From JAMCRM01 sp041685075 (lineage in GTDB: Bacteria > Acidobacteriota > Terriglobia > Bryobacterales > Bryobacteraceae): 21,778 nucleotides of DNA. The notes beneath the pieces were generated by a model that saw only the letters and a list, made by a program, of their open reading frames with translations, was not told the DNA's origin and made no database searches. Below are positions 1 through 8,412 of this stretch, piece by piece. The position numbers and the translations under genes were made by a program. The DNA is taken from positions 1 to 21,778 of the forward strand of contig JAWLGN010000060.1 of assembly GCA_041685075.1 (NCBI GenBank). The letters are read 5' to 3'. How positions within the stretch are numbered: position 1 is the stretch's first letter; each line of letters starts with the position of its first letter.

Positions 1-642
1 GAACAGCTCGACTGGTCCGTGGGCCGCGTTCTCGAAACCCTCGACCGGCTCCGACTGGCCGACCACACCCTGGTGATCTTCACCAGCGACAACGGTCCCG
101 TGCTCGACGACGGCTATGCCGATCAGGCGGTGGAGAAAGTGGGGAAGCACAAGGCGGCGGGCCCGCTGCGCGCGGGCAAGTACAGCATCTACGAGGGCGG
201 CACCCGCGCGCCCATGCTGGCGCGCTGGCCGGGGCAAATCCGCCGCGGCACGACCTCCGATGCGCTGATCAGCCAGGTGGACCTGATGGCCTCCCTCGGC
301 GCGCTCACCGGGCAGCGCCTCACCGGCAATGCGGGACCGGACAGCTTCAGCCTGCTGCCCGCGCTGCTCGGCGAATCCAGGAAGGGCCGCGAGTACATCG
401 TCCAGCACGCCGGCGGCGTGGCCATCCGGAAGGGCGACTGGAAACTGATTCCCGAGGGCGAAGGAAGCCGGCGCGAGCTGTTGACGCGCCCCGAGCCCGG
501 CAGCCCGCAGCCGCTCGAGCTGTATAACCTGGCCGCCGATCCCGGCGAGACCACCAACGTGGCCGCCAAACACCCGGACATCGTGCGGGAACTCTCCGCG
601 CTGCTCGAAAAGGTGCGGACCAGCCCGCGTACCCGGCCATAG
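1..642 (+). CDS. Sulfatase (arylsulfatase-type), C-terminal part, 5' end outside window
   Basis: This is the C-terminal part of a sulfatase of the alkaline-phosphatase superfamily, which hydrolyses sulfate esters, usually on polysaccharides and usually in the periplasm. The frame is open to base 1 and reads EQLDWSVGRVLETLD there, a typical mid-sulfatase segment, so the GTG at 19 is probably internal. Visible family features are FTSDNGP (the Asp-Asn pair belongs to the metal site) and KYSIYEGGTRAPMLARWPG, with the Lys and the conserved EGG-R-P strand. The C-terminus has the usual GDWKLIP and ELYNLAADPGETTNVA segments. The N-terminal formylglycine motif (C-x-P-S-R) lies upstream of the window and cannot be checked. 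It converges with the thiE-like gene with 15 bases between. Substrate cannot be told from this part. Family assignment is secure. Confidence 0.9.
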   Translation, partial: EQLDWSVGRVLETLDRLRLADHTLVIFTSDNGPVLDDGYADQAVEKVGKHKAAGPLRAGKYSIYEGGTRAPMLARWPGQIRRGTTSDALISQVDLMASLGALTGQRLTGNAGPDSFSLLPALLGESRKGREYIVQHAGGVAIRKGDWKLIPEGEGSRRELLTRPEPGSPQPLELYNLAADPGETTNVAAKHPDIVRELSALLEKVRTSPRTRP

Positions 643-657
643 TCTCAGGCGGAAGCC

Positions 658-1227
658 TCAGGCGGGGCGCTGGAACAGGGTGATGCCGGCGATGCCCGCC
701 GCGCCCGCCTCCAGGCACTGGGCGGTGTTGGCTGCGCTGATGCCGCCCAGCGCCAGCACCGGCATCCGTACGGCGGCGCAGGCATCGCGCAGCTTCTCCA
801 CCCCCAGGGGCGGGCCGTAGGGCGCTTTGGACGCGGTATAGAACACCGGCCCGAAGACCGCGAAATCCGCCCCCTCGCGCTCCGCCCGGCGCACCTCTTC
901 CACCGCGTGGCAGGAGACCCCGATCAGGAAATCCGCCGGAACGATGGCGCGCAGCTCCGCCGGAGCCGGCGCGTCCGAGGGCAGGTGGACGCCGTGCGCC
1001 CCGCAGGCCAGCGCCACGTCCGCCCGCGCGTTCACCAGGATGCGCGCGCCGTGCGGGTTGGGCAGCGCCACGATCCGCCGCACCAGCAGCGCCAGCTCTC
1101 GCGTGTTGAGGTCCTTTTCCCGCACCTGGATGCGCTCCACGCCGGCGCCCAGTGCGCGCGCCACCGCCTCCACCAGCGGCTCGACGCCTCCCAGCGCCTT
1201 GCGGTCCGTAATGTAGTAGCGCAGCAT
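658..1227 (-). CDS. Thiamine phosphate synthase / TenI family TIM-barrel protein
   Basis: A 189-residue ThiE/TenI-family protein. ThiE joins the pyrimidine and thiazole halves of thiamine; TenI is a thiazole tautomerase. Visible motifs are IQVREKDL (33-40), VNARAD (65-70), GVHLPSD (79-85), IGVSCH (102-107), FGPVF (125-129), TASK (131-134) and GGISAAN (161-167). The Mg-pyrophosphate Asp that follows Asn in true ThiE (VND) is Ala here, and the GQ-D motif is replaced by PSD, so TenI-like or another activity is possible. The ATG at 1227 was chosen because it overlaps the fmdE-like stop as TGATG, implying translational coupling; the longer frame upstream is low-complexity read-through of that gene. 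It is the last gene of the mod operon. No other thiamine gene is in view. Confidence 0.8.
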   Translation of the reverse strand: MLRYYITDRKALGGVEPLVEAVARALGAGVERIQVREKDLNTRELALLVRRIVALPNPHGARILVNARADVALACGAHGVHLPSDAPAPAELRAIVPADFLIGVSCHAVEEVRRAEREGADFAVFGPVFYTASKAPYGPPLGVEKLRDACAAVRMPVLALGGISAANTAQCLEAGAAGIAGITLFQRPA

Positions 1228-1805
1228 CAGAGCGGCTCGTAATAGCGCTCGCCGGCGCAGGCGCGGCACAGCACCCGCCCGCCCCGCACCACCTCGCGCC
1301 GCGAGCGGATGCCCTCGCCGCATTCTTCGCACGAGGCCCGGTCCTTGAACCCCGGCAGGTCCTCCGGCCCCAACCGCACCCGCACCCAGGAGTGCGCGAA
1401 GAGTTCTTCGTCGGGCATCTCCCGGTAGGCCCGCATCTCCCGCTGGTTGCGGTCGGCGATATCGGGGTAGAGTTCCCGCGCCCGGTCGCGGGCGCTGTCG
1501 CGCGCCGCTACCCGTACAGCCCGGTTGGCCTGAAGATCGCAGAAGGTGGCCGCCACTTTGCCGAAATCGCGGAACTTGAGGGTGCGCTTGCCTAGCCGGC
1601 AGCCGGTCACCACTGGGATGGCGTCGGTGGCGCAGCGGTCGATTTCGACGAAGGTAATCAGCCGTTTGCGGTCCTTGCCCGCAGGGTCCTCCAGCCCCAG
1701 AAGCTGCACTCCATAGAGCGCCATTCGAAGCCCCAGAATCTGGCCCGCGCAGAGATGCCCGTGCGCCTCGGCCGCCAGCGCTGCGTATTCATCCAGATGT
1801 TTCAC
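1227..1805 (-). CDS. FmdE-family protein with C-terminal zinc ribbon
   Basis: A 192-residue FmdE-domain protein. The domain was named from a subunit encoded with molybdenum formylmethanofuran dehydrogenase and is often found beside molybdate transport or molybdo-enzyme genes; its biochemical role is unclear. The diagnostic N-terminal motif AHGHLCAGQILGLRMA is present (His15, His17, Cys19), followed by EIDRCATDAI and a GKRTLKFRDFGK strand. The C-terminus carries a CxxC...CxxC ribbon (Cys159, 162, 180, 183), likely binding zinc. The start is GTG, since no upstream ATG fits, and it overlaps the end of modC by 17 bases. The stop overlaps the next gene's ATG by one base. Its place between modC and a thiE-like gene suggests a job in molybdenum or tungsten cofactor use (inference). 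Confidence 0.85.
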   Translation of the reverse strand: MKHLDEYAALAAEAHGHLCAGQILGLRMALYGVQLLGLEDPAGKDRKRLITFVEIDRCATDAIPVVTGCRLGKRTLKFRDFGKVAATFCDLQANRAVRVAARDSARDRARELYPDIADRNQREMRAYREMPDEELFAHSWVRVRLGPEDLPGFKDRASCEECGEGIRSRREVVRGGRVLCRACAGERYYEPL

Positions 1806-2883
1806 GGCTTTTCACCACCCTCAGAGCGTCCGGGGGGAACTCAACTACCCATTCCTTATTATCCTTGTGCGCCTCGTACTCTTCGCGGGAGACCTCCACC
1901 GCGATGCCGCCGGCGAACTCCAGCCGCATGCCGTGCGGGCGCTCTGCGGCGCGCTCCAGCCGCACAGGCACCTGGTTGGGACCGCTGCGCGAGCCGTTCG
2001 GTGCGGCCAGCCGCAACTCCCTGGCGCGCACGCACAGCCAGACGCGATCGCCGCGCAGGTGGCCCGGCAGGTACGGCCCGCACAGCTCTCCGTTCTCCAG
2101 GCGCAGCCGGCTGGTATTGCGCCCCGGATCGAGCGCCGCGATCTCCGCCGCAAAAATGTTGGCGATGCCCAGCAGCCGCGCCACCTCCACCCCGGCCGGC
2201 TCGTCCAGCACCTTGCGCGGAGGCCCGCTCTGCACCAGCCTGCCGCCGCGTACCACCAGCATGCGATCGGCCAGCTCGAAGCACTCTTCCAGGTCGTGAG
2301 TGACCAGCAGAATGGGAATCTCGAACTCGGCGCGCACCTGCCGGAGCACGGCGTACAACCCCGCCCGCAGCGGCGCGTCCAGGCCCCGCGCGGGTTCGTC
2401 GAGCAGGAGCAGGCGCGGCGCGCGGATCAGCGCGCGGGCGATCGAACAGCGCTGCTGCTGGCCGCCGGAGAGTTCATGCGGCCGGCGCCCGGCGGCCTCG
2501 CCCAGGTGGAAGCGCTCCAGCATCTCCTTCACCCGCCGGTGGCGCTCCAGCCGCGGCCACCTCTCCGCCGCGAACAGCAGGTTCTCCCGCAGGGTCATGT
2601 GGGGGAACAGCGCATAGTTCTGGAAGACGTAGCCGCAGTCGCGCCGGCGCGGCGGCAGGTTCACCTTCGCCTTGGCGTCGAACAGCAGCGCATCGTCCAG
2701 CAGGATGCGGCCCTCGTCCGGAGTGGCGAAGCCGGCGATGCAATCGAGCGTCAGGGTCTTGCCCGCGCCGCTGGGACCGAACAGTGCCGTCACCCCCGCG
2801 CCGGCCTGGAACTCCATCTCCAGCGAGAAGGCGCCCGATTCTTCCCTCGGCGGGAAGCGCTTGGCGATGCGCGCCTCGATCAT
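1789..2883 (-). CDS. modC: Molybdate-type ABC transporter ATP-binding protein ModC
   Basis: A 364-residue ABC ATPase that powers oxyanion import through ModB. It has Walker A GPSGAGKT (36-43), a Q-loop in VFQNYALFPHMT (Gln88), the signature LSGGQQQR (138-145), Walker B LLLLDEP (158-164) and the switch His196 in VTHD. After about residue 230 there is a C-terminal extension of about 130 residues at the position of the ModC TOBE (molybdate-sensing) domain, though its sequence is divergent. The ATG at 2883 overlaps the modB stop as ATGA, which fixes the start; the frame continues 90 codons upstream only as a shadow of modB. Sulfate or tungstate transport remains possible, but the permease and the FmdE neighbour favour molybdate or tungstate. 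Confidence 0.88.
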   Translation of the reverse strand: MIEARIAKRFPPREESGAFSLEMEFQAGAGVTALFGPSGAGKTLTLDCIAGFATPDEGRILLDDALLFDAKAKVNLPPRRRDCGYVFQNYALFPHMTLRENLLFAAERWPRLERHRRVKEMLERFHLGEAAGRRPHELSGGQQQRCSIARALIRAPRLLLLDEPARGLDAPLRAGLYAVLRQVRAEFEIPILLVTHDLEECFELADRMLVVRGGRLVQSGPPRKVLDEPAGVEVARLLGIANIFAAEIAALDPGRNTSRLRLENGELCGPYLPGHLRGDRVWLCVRARELRLAAPNGSRSGPNQVPVRLERAAERPHGMRLEFAGGIAVEVSREEYEAHKDNKEWVVEFPPDALRVVKSRETSG

Positions 2884-3542
2884 GCCTTTCGATGCTCCAG
2901 CCGGTTGGCGAAATAGGCCACCGCGATCCCAAGCGCCGAGATGATCAGCACCAGCACGCGCGCCACCAGCGTGTTGCCGCTCTCCACCGCGTCGTAGATG
3001 GCCACCGCGGCCGTCTGGGTCCTGCCCGGTATGTTGCCCGCCACCATCAGGGTGGCGCCGAAATCGCCCAGCGACCGCGCAAACGCCAGCACCGCCGCCG
3101 CTCCCACCGCCCGCCGCGCCAGCGGCAGGCTCACGCGCCAGAACACTCGCCACTCCGAAGCGCCCAGGTTGCGCGCGGCTTTCTCGTAACTGTGGGGCAC
3201 GCTCTCCAGAGCCGCCCGCGCCATCTTCACCAAGAGCGGCAGCGCGTGCACCGTCGAGGCCACCACCGCCGCCTGCCAGGTGAAGACCAGCGGTTGCCCC
3301 ACCACGCTCTCGTAGAGTCGCCCCAGCGGGCTCATGCGTCCCAGGACCACCAGCAGGTAGTAGCCCAGCACCGTCGGCGGCAGCACCAGCGGCAGCGTCA
3401 CCACCGCGTCCAGCAGCTCTTTTCCGCGGAAATGATAGTTAGCCAGCACCCAGGCGATCCACAGCCCCGCCGCCAGCGAGATGAGGGTCGCCAGGCTCGC
3501 CACCCGCAGGCTGAGCCATAACGGGAACCAGTCGATCGTCAC
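2880..3542 (-). CDS. modB: Molybdate-type ABC transporter permease ModB
   Basis: A 220-residue integral membrane permease that forms the inner-membrane channel for molybdate-type oxyanions. About five hydrophobic segments are visible, including ASLATLISLAAGLWIAWVLA and VTLPLVLPPTVLGYYLLVVL; the latter is characteristic of ModB. The cytoplasmic EAA loop that docks on ModC is EKAARNLGASEWRVFWRVSLP without its last Pro (residues 120-139). RSLGDFGATLMVAGN (156-170) is another conserved permease segment. Translation starts at GTG; the nearest purine-rich site, AAAGGAGA, lies about a dozen bases upstream, which is rather distant. No periplasmic binding protein (modA) gene precedes it: the upstream neighbour is a DUF1080 protein. 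The family call is firm; the exact oxyanion is inferred. Confidence 0.88.
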   Translation of the reverse strand: MTIDWFPLWLSLRVASLATLISLAAGLWIAWVLANYHFRGKELLDAVVTLPLVLPPTVLGYYLLVVLGRMSPLGRLYESVVGQPLVFTWQAAVVASTVHALPLLVKMARAALESVPHSYEKAARNLGASEWRVFWRVSLPLARRAVGAAAVLAFARSLGDFGATLMVAGNIPGRTQTAAVAIYDAVESGNTLVARVLVLIISALGIAVAYFANRLEHRKA

Positions 3543-3581
3543 GCTAGTGCGGTGTCTCCTTTGAGAGAGCCGCGGCCGCCA

Positions 3582-4229
3582 CTACGGCAACTCCCGGACG
3601 CGGATGTTGCGGAACTCCACCCGTGTTCCGTGCCCCAGAAACCCTATGTGGCCCCGGGCGCGCTTCACCCCGGGATGCTTCTCCAGCACCTCCGGCTCCC
3701 GCACAATATCCAGATCGTTGTCCAGCACGATGACGCCGTTCACCTTGATGGTCAGGCGCCGCCCGTCGGCCTGGATCTCCTGCTCGTTCCACTCGCCCGT
3801 CGGGCGCAGAAATCCCTGGCGCGCGGGAATCATCCCGTAGAGCGAGCCATGGAACTGTTCCGGCCGCAGCCGCATCTTGCTGTGGCGGGGACCCTCGGCG
3901 TCGATGATCTGGATCTCCATGCCCTCCCGCGAGACCCGCCGCGTCACCGGCGACCGGATTCCCACCCCGTTGTTGCCGTCCGTCTCCATGCGGAATTCGA
4001 ATCGCAGGATGAAGTTGGCGTACTCCTTCTCGGTGAAGATGTTGCCGCCGCCGTCGGGCGGGCAGACCAGCATGCCATCCTCCACCAGGTATCCCCGGCC
4101 CCGCACCTCCGTCGTGATCCACCCGTCGAGCGAACGCCCGTCGAACAGCGGCGTGAACCCCTGTTCGGAGGCGCCCGCGGAAACCACAGCCGCCACGATC
4201 CATAGCCAGGCCAGCCGAGCGCTTCTCAT
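3582..4229 (-). CDS. Secreted DUF1080 (3-keto-disaccharide hydrolase-like) protein
   Basis: A 215-residue secreted protein of the DUF1080 family, a laminin-G-like beta-sandwich that includes 3-keto-glycoside hydrolases. The first ~20 residues (MRSARLAWLWIVAAVVSAGA) form a Sec signal peptide. The mature protein opens with the family hallmark GFTPLFDGRSLDGW and continues with FILRFEFRMETDGNNGVGIR, MEIQIIDAEG, the GSLYGMIPA segment and a final strand VEFRNIRVRELP. Size matches single-domain members. It lies 11 bases downstream of typA's stop on the same strand, but the two are functionally unrelated and co-transcription is only possible, not shown. No good Shine-Dalgarno sequence precedes the ATG. 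Likely role: handling of plant- or microbe-derived sugars outside the cytoplasm (inference). Confidence 0.88.
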   Translation of the reverse strand: MRSARLAWLWIVAAVVSAGASEQGFTPLFDGRSLDGWITTEVRGRGYLVEDGMLVCPPDGGGNIFTEKEYANFILRFEFRMETDGNNGVGIRSPVTRRVSREGMEIQIIDAEGPRHSKMRLRPEQFHGSLYGMIPARQGFLRPTGEWNEQEIQADGRRLTIKVNGVIVLDNDLDIVREPEVLEKHPGVKRARGHIGFLGHGTRVEFRNIRVRELP

Positions 4230-4240
4230 AGAGGATCAGT

Positions 4241-6037
<1,797 letters not shown>

Positions 6038-6063
6038 TCAGGTTGGTGAGACACACCTATTGT

Positions 6064-6085
6064 AAAACGGCGCGGGGCGGCGCCG
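6064..6085 (-). terminator. Possible intrinsic terminator downstream of the Clp-receiver gene
   Basis: Read on the minus strand, a 6-bp GC stem (CGGCGC / GCGCCG, loop CGCCCC) is followed directly by TTTT. It lies between the stop of the Clp-receiver gene (6108) and the typA start (6037), as expected for a terminator of the former. The U-run is short, so efficiency is uncertain. Confidence 0.5.
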
Positions 6086-6107
6086 CTGAGAGAAGGGCGC
6101 GCGCGGT

Positions 6108-7640
6108 TCAGGCGCGCACGCCCGCGGTGGCAGGCAGCAGACGGCTGCGGATCTGGTTCATTACGTCGGAGGCCAGGAAGGGCTTCCGCAATACCGGGAA
6201 GTTGTGCTCCTCGCAGAGCGCCTCTTCCTCCGACGGCAGAATGGTCCCGGTCATCACGATCACCAGCATGTTGGGCACGGTCTGGAGAAACTCCACCCCC
6301 AGTTCCACCCCGTTGCCGTCCGGCAGCATGTAATCCAGCAGTGCGGCGTTGGGCTTGTGTTCGGCCACCAGCCGCTTGGCCTCCCCGGCCGACTCCGCCG
6401 TGAGCAGCGTCCAGCCGGCATCGGCCATCAGCCGCTCCAGGAAGTGCAGCAGGTCGCGGTTGTCGTCCACGATCAGCACCGTGGGGTGCGACGGCAGATA
6501 GGCCTCGTCCTCCTCCAGAGCGTGGATGCTCAACCCGTCGCCGTCCGGCCCTATGTCCACCCGTACGCGCGCCCCGGCATTCACCTGCCCGGTGGCCACC
6601 AGGGTGGCCAGCGGCTGCGTCAGATAGCGGTGAATGGTGCGGTTCAGCTCCCGCGCCCCATACTCCGCGCTGGTGCCCCGGCTCAGCAGAAACTGCCGGG
6701 CCTCGAACGGCACCTCCAGGGTGAAGGACCGCGCCCCCAGCCGCGTGTTCACGTGGTCCTGCAAATCTGTGATCTGCTTATCCAGAATCGTCGAGAGCGA
6801 TTCCGCCGTCAGCGGCTGGTAAGTGATGATGCAATCGATACGGTTGACGAACTCCGGCGAAAACCGCTTGCGCACCGCCACCACCGCGATGTTCTGCAGT
6901 TTGCTGGTCAAATCGCCGCGTTCCACCGATTGTGCGGACTGGAAGCCGAACTCCGGATGAAGCTCCCTCATCATCTCCCGGGACCCCAGGTTGCTGGTGA
7001 GAAACACCAGGCTCTTCTCGAAGTTCACCGTGGAGTTGTCGCCCAGCCGCAGCAGCCCTTTATCCAGCACCCCCAGCAGCAGCCGCGTCATCGACGGCGC
7101 CGCCTTCTCGATTTCATCGAACAACACCAAAGAGAGGCTGCACCGTTCGCTGGTCACCGCGTTGAGCCGCTGCTGCGTCAGCATCGGCTGGGTCTCGCGG
7201 TGCCCCAGGTAACCCGGAGGCGCGCCAATCAGCTTGGCCACCTCGTGCTCCATCTGAAATTCGCCGCAGTCGATCTTCAGAATGTTCTTCTCGCTGCCAT
7301 GCAGCACCTCGGCCAGCGCTTCAACGGTCTTGGTCTTTCCCGTGCCGGTCGGCCCCAACAACAGGAACACACCCACCGGGCGCCCTTCGGGCGCCAGACC
7401 CGCCTGGTACATCTGCACGTACGGGACGATGACCTTCGTCGCCGCCGGCTGCCCCACAACTTTCTGGGACAGAACCGCCGTCAGATCCTCAACCAGGTCG
7501 TTTGCCTGCTTGCGCTGCCTTGTTGACTGAGTGCTTCGTGAACGCTCCACCTGACCCTCTGCGTTGATTGTAGCGGCTCGCCCCCTGCGCGACCGGCCAC
7601 GACGCTTATTGTCGGGGTGGATCGGTTCTTTCGTCGACAA
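6108..7640 (-). CDS. Clp-type AAA+ ATPase fused to a C-terminal response-regulator receiver domain
   Basis: A 510-residue protein. Residues 1-48 are basic and look disordered. Residues ~55-355 are an AAA+ module like the second ring of ClpB/ClpA: Walker A GPTGTGKT (96-103), pore-loop-like GAPPGYLGH (139-147), Walker B FDEIEK (174-179), sensor 1 LTSNLGS (214-220), Arg-finger region RFSPEFVNRID (259-269) and sensor 2 YGARELNR (327-334). Residues ~385-505 are a receiver domain with acidic Asp392/393, phospho-acceptor Asp436 in LLDYMLPDG, Thr464 and Lys486. Clp N-domain, first AAA ring and M-domain are absent, and no protease-binding loop was recognised. The TTG start is supported by AGAGGA five bases upstream. 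Likely role: an unfoldase or remodeller gated by phosphorylation (inference). No histidine kinase gene lies nearby. Confidence 0.88.
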   Translation of the reverse strand: MSTKEPIHPDNKRRGRSRRGRAATINAEGQVERSRSTQSTRQRKQANDLVEDLTAVLSQKVVGQPAATKVIVPYVQMYQAGLAPEGRPVGVFLLLGPTGTGKTKTVEALAEVLHGSEKNILKIDCGEFQMEHEVAKLIGAPPGYLGHRETQPMLTQQRLNAVTSERCSLSLVLFDEIEKAAPSMTRLLLGVLDKGLLRLGDNSTVNFEKSLVFLTSNLGSREMMRELHPEFGFQSAQSVERGDLTSKLQNIAVVAVRKRFSPEFVNRIDCIITYQPLTAESLSTILDKQITDLQDHVNTRLGARSFTLEVPFEARQFLLSRGTSAEYGARELNRTIHRYLTQPLATLVATGQVNAGARVRVDIGPDGDGLSIHALEEDEAYLPSHPTVLIVDDNRDLLHFLERLMADAGWTLLTAESAGEAKRLVAEHKPNAALLDYMLPDGNGVELGVEFLQTVPNMLVIVMTGTILPSEEEALCEEHNFPVLRKPFLASDVMNQIRSRLLPATAGVRA

Positions 7641-7642
7641 TG

Positions 7643-7654
7643 CTATCCTCTTTC
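7643..7654 (+). promoter_or_regulatory. Possible extended -10 promoter reading into the non-coding stretch
   Basis: TGCTATCCT on the plus strand (bases 7640-7648) resembles an extended -10 element (TGnTATnnT). No -35 is visible at the right distance. It would start a transcript near 7655, just before the hairpin-rich region and running away from the divergent Clp-receiver gene. Weak evidence. Confidence 0.2.
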
Positions 7655-7840
7655 AGAACAGGGAGTTACGCAGGCACCCCGTTTTCCGCAACGCGGACCA
7701 CCTGCGGGAGGTGAACGGAGGTCGTCATCGGCACACTTGGAACGGCAGCGTAGTCACCGGCGGAAGGCACCCAGTAGCCCCACCTCACACTTGTAGCATG
7801 GCAAAAGCTGCGTTGTATGTGAATTCCGATACTGATCGGG
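7655..7840 (+). ncRNA. Possible structured non-coding RNA in a 275-base gene-free stretch
   Basis: The stretch 7641-7915 has no convincing gene on either strand but is rich in short inverted repeats. CCGTT (7679-7683) pairs with AACGG (7714-7718) and encloses two hairpins, CCGC-AAC-GCGG and CACCT-GCGGG-AGGTG. Further out, GGG-A-GTTAC (7661-7669) can pair with GTAGCCCC. A later hairpin pairs TCACA...GTAGC with GCTGC...TGTGA (about 7784-7822), followed by CCGAT-ACTG-ATCGG. Two stems contain G-U pairs only when read on the plus strand, which favours that strand. I could not match it to RNase P, tmRNA, SRP RNA or a known riboswitch by eye. A 6S-like RNA or an acidobacterial RNA family remains possible. 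A 5' leader of the minus-strand Clp-receiver gene is the alternative. Confidence 0.3.
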
Positions 7841-7915
7841 AAAGCCGGCTCCGCTCGCGGGCGGCCCTCGCCGTAGCTGCTTTCGGGAACAAACAGGAAG
7901 GCTTGGCTCCGGCTC

Positions 7916-8134
7916 CTAGCGGTGCCGGAATGTGATTCTGCCCTTCGTCAGATCGTAGGGAGACAACTCCAACGTTACCTTGTCACCTGCCAGAACGCGG
8001 ATCCGGTTGCGGCGCAACCTTCCCGCCAGGTGAGCCAGCACAACGCGGTCGTGTTCCAACTGCACGCTGAACAGGCCGCTGGGAAATTTTTCCAATACCG
8101 TGCCGGTGACTTCAATACTATCTTCCTTGCTCAT
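7916..8134 (-). CDS. infA: Translation initiation factor IF-1
   Basis: A 72-residue IF-1, a single S1/OB-fold protein that binds the ribosomal A site during initiation. The sequence follows the family closely: MSKEDSIEVTGTVLEKFPSG at the start and GDKVTLELSPYDLTKGRITFRHR at the end. The ATG at 8134 was chosen over the in-frame GTG at 8149 because it gives the canonical MSKED start and 72 residues. The Shine-Dalgarno sequence GGAGGT ends only two bases before this ATG, which is unusually close. It follows the cold-shock gene on the same strand, separated by a strong hairpin. No clear promoter of its own was found, so it may depend partly on read-through from the cold-shock gene. Confidence 0.97.
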   Translation of the reverse strand: MSKEDSIEVTGTVLEKFPSGLFSVQLEHDRVVLAHLAGRLRRNRIRVLAGDKVTLELSPYDLTKGRITFRHR

Positions 8135-8154
8135 AGACCTCCATAACACGATGA

Positions 8155-8201
8155 GCGCGGGCCGGATTGCGGGCGGCCGTAAGCGCCTGCCCGGCCCGCG
8201 C
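8155..8201 (-). terminator. Very strong hairpin between the cold-shock gene and infA
   Basis: Perfect 11-bp arms GCGCGGGCCGG (8155-8165) and CCGGCCCGCGC (8191-8201) enclose a second 7-bp stem (8169-8175 with 8184-8190), broken only by a 3-base bulge and one weak pair. It starts 7 bases after the cold-shock stop. No U-run follows, so it may be a Rho-independent-like stop, a processing site or an mRNA-stabilising end rather than a classical terminator. Confidence 0.55.
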
Positions 8202-8208
8202 GAAACCG

Positions 8209-8412
8209 CTAGGCCGCAGTGACGTTGGCCGCCTGCAGCCCTTTAGGGCCGCGTGTCACTTCAAACTCCACCTGCGTACCTTCGTTCAGGGTCCGGTAAC
8301 CCTGCGACTGAATCGCTGAGAAGTGGACGAAGACGTCTTCTCCGTTCTCCCTTTGGATAAAGCCATACCCTTTGGCTGCATTAAACCACTTCACTGTACC
8401 TTTTTCTTTCAT
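8209..8412 (-). CDS. Cold-shock protein (CspA family)
   Basis: A 67-residue cold-shock-domain protein, a small five-strand OB-fold RNA chaperone that binds single-stranded RNA and DNA in the cytoplasm. It contains the RNP1 motif KGYGFIQ (14-20) and the RNP2 motif VFVHFSAI (27-34), the usual KGTVKWFN opening and the closing GPKGLQAANVT. Length is standard. AAAGGAAA lies a few bases upstream of the ATG. A TATAAT box near 8580 predicts a leader of about 160 nt, as in cold-regulated cspA genes. Which paralogue (cspA, C, D...) cannot be told. Confidence 0.96.
   Translation of the reverse strand: MKEKGTVKWFNAAKGYGFIQRENGEDVFVHFSAIQSQGYRTLNEGTQVEFEVTRGPKGLQAANVTAA

Noticed and set aside
7655..7800. 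TPP, cobalamin, glycine or c-di-GMP riboswitch, or SRP RNA
   Set aside because: Short look-alikes (GGGGTGCC on the minus strand, GGCGGAAGGCA on the plus) lack the rest of each family's conserved core.
7564..7935. 123-codon plus-strand ORF across the gap before infA
   Set aside because: No recognisable domain, no Shine-Dalgarno site, and it overlaps the start of the Clp-receiver gene antisense.
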